Positions 26,301 through 37,714 of a DNA stretch of 64,000 nt are shown here, one piece after another. Made by a program: the position numbers and the translations under genes. The DNA lies in NCBI RefSeq assembly GCF_014529535.1, contig NW_023503616.1:2914001-2978000 (forward strand), in the 5' to 3' direction. Below the pieces are notes generated by a model. The model had not been told where the DNA came from. It searched no databases and worked only from the letters and a program-made list of their open reading frames with translations. The stretch comes from Bradysia coprophila. Taxonomy: Eukaryota > Arthropoda > Insecta > Diptera > Sciaridae. Every line of letters begins with the position of its first letter. Position 1 is the stretch's first letter.

Positions 26301-27340
26301 ACACACGGCATCGTAATCCTATAAGCCCCTTTGTACTTCGTACGGGGCTAAAAATTATTTTGAAGTGGATTTTCACAAACTACCATGCGAACCAATAAAA
26401 CAAATCATGGAAAATCTTTGAAACGACAGTCTGGTCAACTTATACGAAGCTTATCGAGGGGAAGTCGAAAGTCACTATGATGTTCGATTTAGTATACATA
26501 ACGTTCTTCGGAAAAGATATAACTATGAATATCCATATCTCACCATTACACCTGAATCTTTTAAAACGTTTGAGAAAATGTGCAAATATTTCGAAGATAT
26601 TATGAGATCTTTCACATACAGAACTACACTATATGGAAACGACGACAATATTGGAAAAGTTTGCAGTTATTGTAGTGACATGTCATCATTTCCAAGACTA
26701 GAAGCCATACGTATTGATTGTGGAAGAGAATGTAATCATACGAACTCACACGAAGGGTATGTTCTCGAGTGCGTTTCAAAAAACACAACAATTGATACTG
26801 TGGTGTACAACTGCCGCTTGCCACACACGACTTAAAATTATTAAGAGTCATTATGGGAGAAACGTATTAATTCCCTAGTATCAACTAATCGCTTACTTTT
26901 GCATTTCTCGAATACAGACGACTTCTGAAATACATACCTTAATGTCATACTCCTTCACATCAGCCGTTTCCTGAGTCTGTATACCTCGTCGTTCCTTCGC
27001 ATACTTTGCCTGAAGTATTCGAAAAGCATTGTCTACCTCAGCAAATCTCTTTGCACTAGCTTCGTCACATCCACTATCTGGATGAACTTTCTTAACCAGA
27101 TTTATGTAGGCCAACCGCACAGTCTCCTGATCTGAATCTGACGAAACTTGTAATATCTCGTAACATTTCTATTTTTAAATAACTTTTTCGTGAATCAATT
27201 TTGAGGCAAATAGATAGGTAGATAGTACACACCTTGTACAATTGCGATAGGCTGGTGGCGTAGGTACGACAATCGATAAAACCAATTTGAAATCGATGTG
27301 AAGATTTAACAGATTTACAAATTCTTTTAATGGAATACAT
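23349..27340 (-). CDS. DNAJC28: DNAJC28, mitochondrial J-domain/DUF1992 protein
   Basis: Four exons join in frame: 27233-27340, 26938-27168, 24042-24155 and 23349-23978, giving 360 residues, near the vertebrate length. The first exon encodes a basic, mitochondrial-type leader (IKRICKSVKSSHRF). The J domain follows (CYEILQVSSDSDQETVRLAY...KVHPDSG); the usual HPD triad is present. Then comes TAPQHRQFLSFDGMGVGSP, matching TPQHRHYLSFEGIGFGTP of the human protein. The DUF1992 region carries LIQESMSKGDFDNLQGTGKP and ILLDNGFTPEWI. The protein is thought to act with a mitochondrial Hsp70, but its client is not established. The third intron interval (24156-26937, 2.8 kb) is much larger than the others and contains a hairpin element and, on the opposite strand, a broken F-box gene with its own inserted element. 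Confidence 0.93.
24407..24814. mobile_element. TTAA-flanked element with a long internal palindrome
   Basis: Ends GAGGCACCGGTACTT and, in reverse complement, GAGGCACCGGCACTT, are flanked on both sides by TTAA (24403-24406 and 24815-24818), the target choice of piggyBac-type transposases. Nearly all of the interior is one near-perfect hairpin: about 115-nt arms (24492-24606 and 24617-24743) around an 11-nt loop, containing GACCGCAATTCCGACCACGA on one arm and its mirror on the other. No coding capacity. It lies in the large DNAJC28 intron. Confidence 0.78.
25181..26835 (+). pseudogene. F-box-type gene with an in-frame stop, nested in the DNAJC28 intron
   Basis: Exon 1 (25181-25280) starts MSHNSNGNKRRYDDDSEATD, ends with a GTAAGT donor, and splices in phase to exon 2 (26366-26835). 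Exon 2 opens with an F-box-like segment, LPCEPIKQIMENL then NDSLVNLYEAY; the residue between them is a TGA stop (26419-26421). Beyond it the frame stays open for 138 codons to a TAA at 26835, so the frame is broken only once. The second half contains ESFKTFEKMCKYF and CGRECNHTNSHEGYV and resembles nothing else I know. The intron holds a 963-bp repeat. The single clean break suggests recent loss, a null allele, an assembly error, or, less likely, readthrough. F-box assignment rests on one short motif. Confidence 0.6.
25387..26349. mobile_element. Non-autonomous element with AGCCCCGTAC ends
   Basis: Starts AGCCCCGTAC and ends GTACGGGGCT, an inverted pair; a further GAAGCCCCGTACG lies inside at 25539. 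The interior has about two copies of a 150-bp unit beginning GCCCTAGTAG (25611, 25756, and a partial at 25912), and near the right end a run of GACGGACA repeats (26200-26220). No coding capacity, no obvious target duplication. It sits in the intron of the F-box gene and so is nested in a gene within an intron of DNAJC28. Confidence 0.6.
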
Positions 27341-27689
27341 TCTGCTGTCGTTTGTTTTTATTATGAAATTGTTTTTGTAGATGACGATTCTTCTTGCCCG
27401 TCGTTCTCAACATATGTGTCAGTAAACTGACATCCGAAATGTCAGCTTTAAATTTCAAATCTACCGCCAATTTAAGAGACTACGACTAATAGTCATTGAC
27501 TATACCATGGGATTCTATTCTATTCATCGATTAAAGGGTTATTTTTGAAAGGATTTGCTACAAAAAAAAAATCCGAAGAAATTCGGCAAACCCACCTGTT
27601 GAAAATATGCGAAATATTTTTGATTTGCTTTGTTGTCATTGTTTCCAATAAAACTTTAATTCGTAAAATTACACTTCCAATTTTACAAT

Positions 27690-30600
27690 CTACATATCAC
27701 TTTTCTCAAATTTAACAACAGCTAGAACTTGTTCCAAATTGTCCAGGTCACCACTAAAATTATGGAAAAAAAATTATTCAAGTTCAGATCAGTCCATTAA
27801 ATATATTCAAACTAACCGAAGTTTTCCATCTCGACCAACACCACGTAATTTCTCCACAGAAGCTATTTGATCCCTTAAATGCGGCATATTTGCTTCGACC
27901 AGAATCGGATTGATATTCACCAATTTTGTTACAAATCTAAGCGACGAAATTAAATCTATAAATGAGCGACAGAGAGTTGTGGATTCAGATTTACTTACTG
28001 AAAATAGAATGATGAATAAAACGACAAATTGTTGCTGGTGCAGCTCTTCAAAACTGTAGTCACAGTTTCTCTGCGAATATTGTTTTTGGTTATTAAGGAT
28101 CCATTTGCGCAGGGGAACTAATTTTTACCTAATAACGGACGTTGGAGTGTTATACGAGGGACAGCTAAAAATCAATTCGAATAATTCAAAAATTTGACGA
28201 CTCGTTGGTCCATTTGGCATTTCAATCATCATCGCATGATCCACGAGAGTGGCAAATGTAGATCTCACAATAAGCTCCAATTTCCTTCCATCATCAGAGA
28301 ATTTGATGAAAGCCTCTTTAAGCATGGCAATAACCTGTAAGCAAAAAATGCTAACTTTACTATCGAACCCAGACGGGAACGTTAAACGTTTGTACAAATA
28401 GTGCGTGTTCGTTAGGTTGCCGTCGTTTCAGACTTAAAAAATTCAAATTTATTTTGTCGAAAACAATCTGGGAAATGGCCTCGCTGCAGTCCCTTAAACA
28501 TGAAATATACGGTTTCGCATTCATTTGTACGTTGTTCGGAGTCTGAAAGCGTCAATAATATGGGTAAGGCGTTTAAAGTCACTCCATCTGATTTGTCTAC
28601 AAACCATTTTCGCAAAGTGTGGCAACCACTTGACTATCAAATGTGTTAACATACTGCTGATATTGGCATCGGTTTTGTAATCAAGTTTTTCAATCCCAAC
28701 AATTAACGAGTGCCAAATCTTATGAACAGCTTGTGTAACATCCTTGGTCGGTGCGGTGCCGGTGAGAAATGAATTGCTCAAAATGTGAGTGTACATGATA
28801 ACATTGAACAGGCAATTGCTTTTCCCCTTAACGTACAATATTTGCGAGCAATGTATCATAATCACACCAATCATACTGTACGATTTCAGAATGTTATCGG
28901 TGAGTCCAACGTATTTTTCAATTGACGACATGAAGACGTTCATCTTTTCCATGATGTTGAATCTTTTACGAATATCCTGCAAACGAATCCTTCAAAATTA
29001 TTTCGAATTCATGTAAGGCTGTTCCTATTGCCATACCGTCGCATTACAAAAACATTTTCCAACTTCCGAAAAGAATACTAGCAACGGCTCATCCGATTCC
29101 AATAATTCAGCCACATCAGTATCACAAACTTCCTGGAATTCTTTCAGTGTCGAAACAATGTTGGTTAATGTTTTCAGATCCTGGAATTTAAACGCATCAT
29201 TAGTCCTGTCGAGGTCGAATTTCTTTTACACAAATTCTCACTTGATTGTAATTAGTGGAGCAAAAGTTGCAACGAATCCAATTCTTTATAATCAGCGATT
29301 GTGGAACATCGTCACAGTTGTCAGATGATAATATCAGCACCAGGAAGCTCAAAAGGTTCCTGAAATAGTTGTTAAATTGCAGTGAATGGCGTCAATTTCA
29401 GTTTCTGTTGAAAAAGGTTTTCAGTCGCTCTACACTTACTGAATATCAGTCTTCTGGGTTTCAACAAAGCTCTTGAACAGTTCATGGTTAAGTTCTTTCA
29501 CACCAAATCTGTTGAACAGACACAGATTTGCTGCGAATTTTGGAATAACGTCCCCTTCGTAACTCTCGGTGAAAGCTTGCTGTATATACGGCAGAATGTG
29601 TTTGTTGGTGGTTTCAATGAATTTTACACAATTTTGTCTTTGAGCGGAATTGTCGACGGTCGACAATAGTGTTGCCGCCCTGACAAAAGTCTCGTCTAAT
29701 CGGCCCAATAGAATTTCTCTTTCCGAAAATGAACAAATACTTAGATACTTGACCAGCCATGAATCTATTCAAAAATCAAAAAATGAAGGAACGTCGACCC
29801 ATCTTTTATGTCTTTAAACAACCAACCTAGAAGCAAGTGTTCGCCCAATATAAAATTCTCACACTGTGAGTAGATCACATTTAAACCGTCTGCTAGAATT
29901 CTCAATGTAGAAACATATCCAGCGTCCAGTCGAAGAGAGGTGATATTTTCCAGTATTTTGGATATGAATATGTGAACTTCCATGTTCTTCTGAATAAATA
30001 CTATTAACAGTGATATGTATCCTCTAGTGAGAGCTACCTGACGAGGTTGAGTCACCTTGACCAATGGAATTTGAAGTAAAATATTTTGAATACGAGGACC
30101 CTGAAAATTGAAATTTAGTCGAAGCTTTGAATTGATGGGACTTCATAGACTACCATTTCGCCCATATCTACTGTCATCGAAAGTGTTAAAAACAACGAAA
30201 CCACATTATGAATTCCTGTTTCATTTAAAGCCATCAATTTGGCTGTCGAAAATTTGGAACTTATACGACCTGCGAAATGAAGAATTGTTAGCGAGGCTAC
30301 AGCAACCCAAAATGGTCATTATACCCAGAATTTTCTTCATTTGTGACCCTTCTATTTCTAGTTTAGCTCCAATTTTTCCAAGCAAATACAAAAACATAAA
30401 GAAACTTGTGTCTCCTAAGCCAACCGCATCGTTAGAAAGTCTCGATCTTACATCATCTAAGTACTTCGATATGGACGAGCTGATTGAGGTCAAAAGTTAA
30501 ATTTTATATTTTGTAATTAATTGAAATCGCTGCTTACTTCATAATGGCCAGGTTACTTGGTGCTGATCCAGGAATGAAAAACGAAGAATTCAATTTTTTA

Positions 30601-32338
30601 TGAAAAAATTCCCAGTACAACATTACGATATCAGTCTTGGGCGACCACCTTTCGATCAATTAGTGCATCAGTAGTGAAATATACAGCTCTTTCATGTGAC
30701 TAGTCAAACTTACCACTCATACATCAAGGGAATAGTTAAACACATGAACATTCGCAGCAGTTCTTCGGCTGGATCAGAATTAAGAAATTTTCGAGTTAAC
30801 CCTTCGAGAAGTTCATAATTGTCCGCCGACTGAAATTAGATTGAATGTGAAAATCCACACAACGATATGTTTCTGTCAATCTTACTCTTAGGCTTGACGA
30901 CCCAACGAACGTTCCACTATCTGAATATCCGTACAGTGTTGATACCCCATTGAGTAACCACGCAGAGAATTCAATATCATCCTTTGGCTGAACGCTCCTT
31001 TCACTTATTATCTTGCTTCCGTCATTTAACTGATTTAAGCATTTATTGAAATACATCCAAAACGGATCGACTCGGTCATGATTGTGCAATTGTTCTACTA
31101 AGAGTTGCAATAAAAGCCACAACTCCTTGACACACATACATTCGAATGGTGATTGGATGATCAGTTCGGATGATTTATGCTATGGTTGCAGAGTTATCGA
31201 TATGTTAATTGTTGACAAAAAAAAATGTTCTTAGGATGGTGCACCGTCAATCACTGACCTTATTGTATTTCCGGCTCGAAAGAAGCATCAGATCACGAAT
31301 AAGGCTGCACAGCTGCCGTTCAAATTCCGTATCTCGTAACGAATTGAATTCCATGATCTGTAACGAAAATTGATTGTAGTTTAGGACGACGACCACAGCT
31401 ACAAATACCTCATTCTGCAAAATTCTTAAATTGATTGTAAGACAAAGCCATCTCCACTCCAAATGCCCGTGGAATAAATGATGCAACGATGAAGTGTACT
31501 GATGGAATAATAATTTAAAAAAACGAAGAAGTTAGACATAGACATGCACTCAATTACCAAAGTTCCAGATCTATGACTCGGAGGTGATATAAAATTGATA
31601 TGCGGCAGGGATAAGTGATTATTGAGGAGATTTTCCAACGATCTGAGTCCCGTCCTCACAGTATCACCATCAAGTCTATCAGCTCCGACAAGATTACGAA
31701 TTTTGATTAAAAACTGTGTCACCTGCAAACGAATGTCAAGAAACGGTTTCCGGTTTTCCTTCAGATTAGTTCGAGAAGCGACGATGAGTGTCTGTATACT
31801 CATTCTGAAACGAAATGTTTTATTTAGGTCGATGAAAGGACTTAAATAAAGGGACTCGTAACACACCGTGCTTTGTTCATAAAACGTGTCAGGACATAAG
31901 AGTTTGATAGTGTGCTGTCAGATATTTTAATATCAAAGACTTCGAAGATGCAGATATGGTGTTCGTGAGACAGAAATTGCGTGTCCATACTCTTAACGAA
32001 TCCATCATTCGGTAACTGATTGCCATCACACTCGCCTCTACAATTGAAACATAGGTTCGTCGGTTTTGAAGCAACTGAAATTAACGTACTTTAGTGAATT
32101 GCCCAGACTAATCGTTGTTGTTTGTGGTATTGCAAAGGAAACTGAGATTTCACTGGTTATTCGTTAATTACTAGACTTGATGTTATCAAAACATATACAT
32201 TGCGCCAAAATGCGTAACCCGATTAATCTTTTTGCGGTTTAATAAAAACTGAATCGTCAATCACATCCACTAACCATTGTCAATATTGTCAATTGTTTCC
32301 ATTAACAAATCGTCTAAGAAATCATCATCGTCTAACAT
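27690..32338 (-). CDS. MMS22L: MMS22L, replication-fork repair protein
   Basis: A many-exon gene read from ATG at 32338 (MLDDDDFLDDLLMETIDNID) to a TAG at 27690-27692 (VVKFEKSDM). Exons with clear splice sites include 32275-32338, 31867-32074 and 31558-31804. Diagnostic matches to human MMS22L are ECMCVKELWLLLQLL (human CLCIKELWVLLIHLL), FSAWLLNGVSTLYGY (human FSWWIITHVASFYKF), and LYWEFFHKKLNSSF (human LWEYYSKNLNSSF). The C-terminal helical repeats of the MMS22L_C type are spread over exons between about 30,000 and 27,700. With TONSL (in other animals) MMS22L loads RAD51 at stalled forks; TONSL is not in this window. No broken exon was found, but I did not verify every junction, particularly between 27,700 and 29,100. 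Confidence 0.87.
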
Positions 32339-33741
32339 TATTTCTTTTCTTTTTTAAAAAATATCTTTAGTCACAACAACATAAAAATGTAAACAAAAAA
32401 AACTGTTGACTCTGTTCAATACAGTGTGTTGTCAACGCCAGTGTTGACAGAAAAAGAAAACCGGATAAGTAGACTATTGTGAAAGTTGGAAGGTGCTTAC
32501 TAATTAGTCTATTTCAAGGCCATGCGAATTGTCAAATTATTGTCAAATTTCATCCATAGAGACATAACCTCATCTATATTTATATGCAATCCGATCTCTG
32601 TGGATGTAATCGTGTTCGTTCGGCCAGTGAAAATTCGTGTTTACAGTTACTTGGAACAAACCTATAGATTCAGTGTTTCTAATAGAGAGGTCCACAATAG
32701 GTCTGTTCCAATGTTATTTCAGATGTCAAAACATCATCCATAGAGACATAACCATAGCAATACATTCACGATGTATTTACAATTGGTCGCAAAAGCGTTG
32801 AGGTTATGGCTGTCTGGATACTTTCGTTCGTTTTCGGTTTGTCAAGAATCATTGTTACAGTACAATGGAATATACCTATATTTTCGGAAATTTTGAAATT
32901 GTTAGGTTTGATGATGTTATTATAAAGAAGTGGAAAGTACCAAGCCACCAAATTACACATCGAAGTATAACAACTTGAAAATTCATTTTTTCGGAGTGAA
33001 GTTTGTTTATCGGAGGCGAAGTCGACACGAAAACGTGACTTTCCAGTAAATCCCACTTCATGTAATTGCTTTATTTAATGGCAAACGCGATTTTAGATTC
33101 ATACAGCTATTCACGCCGTAAGTGCGGTCGAAATTCAAAATGGAAAGTGCGGAGGTCTTTCTAACGTTAGCGTCAGTTTCATACGCAATGAAGCATTGAA
33201 ATGTATTTTTCGGTTCACTTTTTCATCGAATCGTTCACTTAAAATTCAAATTTTAGGCACACTTACGGCGTGAATTATTTCTGTTATACGTGGCTCCACT
33301 GTTTATATCATGGCCCTACGTTAGTGAAGGGCCGTGACGCAAGTCCGTTCACACTGAAAAATTTGACAAAAATTTTTCCGCAGGACTGAGGAACATATAT
33401 ACACGAACTTTTTGACTTTTCCCCCTTTGCTCCTACTACCCCCAAAGTATTTTATTCGCGTCCATACGGGCGTCCATACGAGTTCAACGAGCTATCACAT
33501 GCCTCATAAGGTTAAGATTTGGCCGAGATATTACATTTCAAAACTTGGAAATTTGCAGAAATTTGTATGAAGAAATTAATTTTCATACATTTTGAAATTG
33601 ATGAATTTTACCAACCTTTGTTACTTTGTTACTTTGTTACAACGAACCTTTTGAATTTACCGGTGAATTTGGCTGAAATTTTCAGGGACGTATTTCTAAG
33701 AAACTAATTTGAAGGAATTTTTATAAAAGCTTATAATTTCG
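32339..33741. other. Intergenic region with small repeats
   Basis: No gene seen. A 19-bp word CATCCATAGAGACATAACC occurs directly repeated at about 32550 and 32738. A 167-bp inverted-repeat element lies at 33109-33275. Short open frames here begin at non-ATG codons or lack resemblance to anything. Confidence 0.35.
33109..33275. mobile_element. Short inverted-repeat element (ATTCACGCCGTAAGTG ends)
   Basis: Ends ATTCACGCCGTAAGTGCG and, in reverse complement, ATTCACGCCGTAAGTGTG: 17 of 18 matched. The 167-bp body is AT-rich and non-coding. No convincing target duplication. Confidence 0.6.
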
Positions 33742-34205
33742 GAGCTATGAGCGTGTTAACCTATTGAGCTATGGGACCTATAACTCGGAAAATATGGCAG
33801 ATAGAAAGTTCGTTTAAAAGACAAATTTATAGAGTTTCAGATTTCATTTGACACGTGTTTCATGGTTTTCCTAAAAAGTCGTCTATTTGGGAGCTATGAG
33901 CGTTTTAAGTGCGAGCTATGTCAGCCATAACTTGGAAAATACTGCAGATAGAAAACTCGTGTAAAAGACAAAGTTATAGAGTTTTAGATTCTAGTCGATA
34001 CGTGTTTCATGGTTTTCCTAAAAAGTCGTCTATTTGGGAGCTATGAGCGTTTTAAGTGCGAGCTATGTCAGCCATAACTTGGAAAATACTGCAGATAGAA
34101 AACTCGTGTAAAAGACAAAGTTATAGAGTTTTAGATTCTAGTCGATACGTGTTTCATGGTTTTCCTAAAAAGTCGACTATTTGGGAGCTATGAGCGTTTT
34201 AAGTG
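33742..34205. repeat. Satellite-like tandem array, 147-bp period
   Basis: Units beginning GAGCTATGAGCG start at 33742, 33891, 34038 and 34185 (truncated). Spacing is 149, 147 and 147 bp. The second and third units differ at very few positions, the first is more diverged. Units contain CATAACTTGGAAAATACTGC and CGTGTTTCATGGTTTTCC. Confidence 0.85.
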
Positions 34206-34368
34206 CGTCAAATTTTCGATTTTCGTCAAATTTTCTATTTTTATCAAAGAGATCAAAGAGAAAGTTATACAATTATGTAAGAAGAATATTTTCGTTCAAA
34301 CTGCACAATGTGATTGTCTATTATCTGCGACCAAATTCTAAAAAAGCACAACTTACAAAAGAGCTGAT

Positions 34369-34897
34369 ATCGCCCAAAACCACTTACAGTGGAGGTGTGA
34401 CGCAAGTCCTGTTATCCACTTACAAAAGAACTGATATCGGTGTAGGTGACGCTTACAGGTTCGACACGCAAAAAGGTATGCGTCACAAATGGCAGCTGAT
34501 GAGGAAAGTACGCGAAAGTTTTATCAACAAAAATTTACCAGAAAAATTTTAGGAAGAAAATTATAATAAAAAAGTTTGCGTCACAAGTGGCAGATGTTGA
34601 GGAAGGAAAATTTTAAAAATTGTGAAATATATTCCTAAAAATGGAATTCAAACGGAAGAAAGCCGAATCATCTGCCACTTTTTGACGCAAACTTTTTTAT
34701 TATAATTTTCTTCCTAAAATTTTTCTGGTAAATTTTTGTTGATAAAACTTTCGCGTACTTTCCTCATCAGCTGCCATTTGTTACGCATACCTTTTTGCGT
34801 GTCGAACCTGTAAGCGTCACCTACACCGATATCAGTTCTTTTGTAAGTGGATAACAGGACTTGCGTCACACCTCCACTGTAAGTGGTTTTGGGCGAT
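34369..34897. mobile_element. Foldback element: 0.5-kb near-perfect hairpin
   Basis: The left arm (34369-34599) starts ATCGCCCAAAACCACTTACA and the right arm (about 34669-34897) is its near-perfect reverse complement, ending GTTTTGGGCGAT. Arms are about 230 nt, the loop about 70 nt. A transcript would form a long double-stranded RNA. The open frame at 34181-34552 is part of the left arm and flank and is not supported as a gene. The word GTGACGCAAGTCC in the arms also occurs at 33338, upstream of the satellite array. Confidence 0.85.
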
Positions 34898-35518
34898 TAT
34901 ATATCCTTCTCAAGATATAAATTTCTGCTTGTGATTTCTGGACCATGTTATCGTTTATTCTTATTTTTGAACCTATCTATTATTCAAGGTTGCTCAAATA
35001 ATTTGCCTTCGACCAAATATTCTTTTCGTTTGTTATCAGTTCATTTTTTAAAGAAAAGGTTTTTTCCCAGAGCTACAATAATTACAAACATACAAACAGT
35101 TTGAATTGGTCAAGTATACCTATATTCAACTTATCCAATTCACATATCTTTAACTACACGAAGGATTAGAGTGTTCAGGTATATCCAAATATCTATTACA
35201 TCACATATAGTTTGCCAAAATATTTTATCTAGATTGGCCTTACATGATATCATATCTGTTTACAAATAATTACGGTGCAGCTACTGATTGCAACCTTAAC
35301 CTAGGCTTTATCAAAGCTACATCTCTTTTTTGTTTTGAATAGCCATGTGAGCCGTGTATGTTTTAGCAAAATTATTATGTTGATAAAAAGAATGCCGATT
35401 TTATCAGCGCACCGAAAAACCTAATTAAAAGAATTTTACACTTTCTAACACCTGATAACGATACTATTAGTTTTCCACTACAGTATCGAATACATATTAT
35501 CGAATTCAACGATTTCGC
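34898..35518. other. Upstream region of the serine-protease homologue
   Basis: AT-rich DNA with no gene or repeat that I recognise, leading into the core promoter at 35519. Confidence 0.3.
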
Positions 35519-35552
35519 ATAAATACCGCACTTAGGTTGCACAAAACTCAGT
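35519..35552 (+). promoter_or_regulatory. Core promoter of the serine-protease homologue
   Basis: A TATA-like ATAAATA at 35519-35525 is followed by the arthropod initiator TCAGT at 35548-35552, with the initiator A 31 bp from the start of the TATA-like box. The 5' UTR would be about 48 nt to the ATG at 35598. Spacing is right for a TATA-Inr promoter. Confidence 0.6.
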
Positions 35553-35597
35553 AATTTTTCGGGCACGCTTAGTTTTGGTCTCGTTGACTCAGCAAAA

Positions 35598-36481
35598 ATG
35601 GAAGGATTATTTTTACTATTTTTTGTGCTCATTGTGGGATCGCAGGCAGTTCCCTTTAGCCGGGTAGCAAATGGAGAAATATCCAGCAATGCTAATCATG
35701 CATGTATGGTACTTGTCATTCGGTCAGAATTGAAAGATACGGGTACTGCAGTCCTAGGAAGTGGTTCTATCGTATCAAGACGACACGTTCTCACAGCGGC
35801 TCACTTACTGTACGGAGAAAAAAACACCTATCAGATAAATTTCTTTATTGAACGCTCTCGCCGTTCATTTCAATCCACTTTTTCGATTATTCATGAGAAC
35901 TATGATGAAGATACCTACCATAGCGACATTGGCCTGATATTTCTTCAGGGAGTGGATTATTTCTCTGTACTTAATGTTATTCCAATTTCCACTGTGGATG
36001 TACCAGTATCAGTAGTTGGTACAGTGACAGGATATGGATTCACATCAGAAACGTCGAGAACTGCTTCACTTGAACCCATGTCGGCTAATCAAACTGTTAC
36101 TGCTTATTGCGTTTTTAGTGATTTCGAAGCGGCTGAAACTCATTTTTGTGCATTGGATTCTGCATCATCAAGCATTATTTGTCCAGGAGACAATGGTATG
36201 AATCTTTTAATATTTTTGAGTATAGGAAAACCCTCCATAAAATCCTTAACTATCGATTACAGGTGCAGGATTATACATTAAAAATACTACCACCGGAGCA
36301 AATGAACTGGTAAAATGATACTAAATTTAAATTTTAGTTTTTAGTTTTTAACAACTCAGAATATTGTCATCAGATTGGTGTTGCATCTCGAATTATGAAA
36401 GGATGCTCAAAGACAGACTACACTGGCTACACACGCCTTTCACTATTTGCAACCTGGGTCAATGAAATAACCAATATGTAA
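35598..36481 (+). CDS. Secreted chymotrypsin-fold serine protease homologue, catalytic Ser replaced
   Basis: Three exons (35598-36195, 36263-36309, 36374-36481) give 250 residues, the size of a simple S1 domain. Residues 1-17 are a signal peptide (LFLLFFVLIVGSQA). The pro-region is only a few residues, cut expected at SR|VANG, in place of R|IVGG. The catalytic His is present (VLTAAHLL) and the Asp is present (SDIGLIFL). The Ser motif, normally GDSGGP, reads CPGDNGAGLYI: Ser is Asn and the second Gly is Ala. The protein should therefore be proteolytically inactive. Such serine protease homologues act as cofactors or decoys in insect immunity and digestion; which applies here is unknown. The frame, splice sites and TATA-initiator promoter are intact, so this looks like a functional non-enzyme rather than a dead gene. 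Confidence 0.9.
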
Positions 36482-37714
36482 ACTTGCTTTACTAAATATG
36501 TTCACCATCACTAAAAACTTGCTGTGTTTTTCTTTGAAGTTTTTCAAGTTCGCAGTTAAGGAAGCTTTTCACTGAATATTATTTTAATGTAGCAGTTCCA
36601 TTACTGCTACATTGTAGCAGCTACAACCGCTAGAATTGTTACGAATTTTTTTTTAATGTAAAATGAGAGCCTGGAACATATTGTAAGATCTTCTGATTCA
36701 TGTGGTGATCTGAAAACTCCAATGAGATACAATGTCTTTGACTTTGTATTTTCCATCTTCGAGAATTTATGTACAGGGGAAGTTAATGAAATTTAGACAG
36801 GAATTTGCCTCATCTGTTTTTCATATTTTTCACTCAAACAAACAGACCTGCTTATTTGTTTGAACGGGTGGTGTATGGTATAGTGGTATAGTTAAATTCA
36901 CGCGCGTGTGTAGGGCATGGGCCGACGTACTACTTTACCCTGAAAACTACAAAGGCGCCCTCCTTATTTTCATAGCTGAATACGGTCGATTCATTAAGGT
37001 TTAAACTGAAAACTACAAAAGCGTCATTTACAGCTAAAGAAAAATTGCTGACAAGTGGAGAGGACATGAACAAGATACATGCCCTATTGGCAAAACCGTA
37101 TAAGGACGTATTAGCAGTTTTGTTTGTAAGTCAAATAAAGTGTCCCTGCTTCTATTTAGTCTGTCGCGATGACTACTAGCTGAAAATCCGTTGAAGCGAA
37201 TTCCGAATATATTTTACTGACGGACGCTGTAATTGCAACACTGCATTTGCATGTATGCATTGCATTATTGGAAATAATATGGAATATTCGTTCGATCATT
37301 TATTACAAAAAGAATAAGAAGAAGAAGTGTTGTTTTGAAGTTTTTTTTTTGTTCAAGATATGTAAATATTATACTTGCAAAGATATTTATTCTATATGAG
37401 TGTTTTTCGTGATATTGGAACCTTTGTTCTCGCGTTTTTTATTTAATTTTAAGGTTGTTGTCTGTACAAAAAAAATCATATATGAATCTACCATCGAATC
37501 AAGGTCAACAAATCAATTAAGTATGTTTTTGAATACCAAAACGATCGTTACAAGTTCTTACCCGAAAGGGTATTCTACATAATCAGTTTAAAATTATGAT
37601 AAGAAAGACGTAGATAAGACGAGTCAAGTAAAATTTATCTTCAGTTACTCGTTGCACGTCTCCATCTTAATTTTGTTCGTGACTATATTTTAGTCTTTAA
37701 AAAATTGCAGAGTC
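36482..37714. other. Intergenic region before PEX5
   Basis: No gene seen. CTGAAAACTACAAAGGCG at about 36940 and CTGAAAACTACAAAAGCG at about 37007 form a short direct repeat. TTGCAG just before the PEX5 ATG could be the acceptor of a 5' UTR intron. Confidence 0.3.

Noticed and set aside
29484-31849. Plus-strand frames across MMS22L
   Set aside because: Antisense shadows of MMS22L exons.
34181-34552. 123-codon frame
   Set aside because: Lies in the left arm of the foldback element; its mirror arm has no matching protein constraint.
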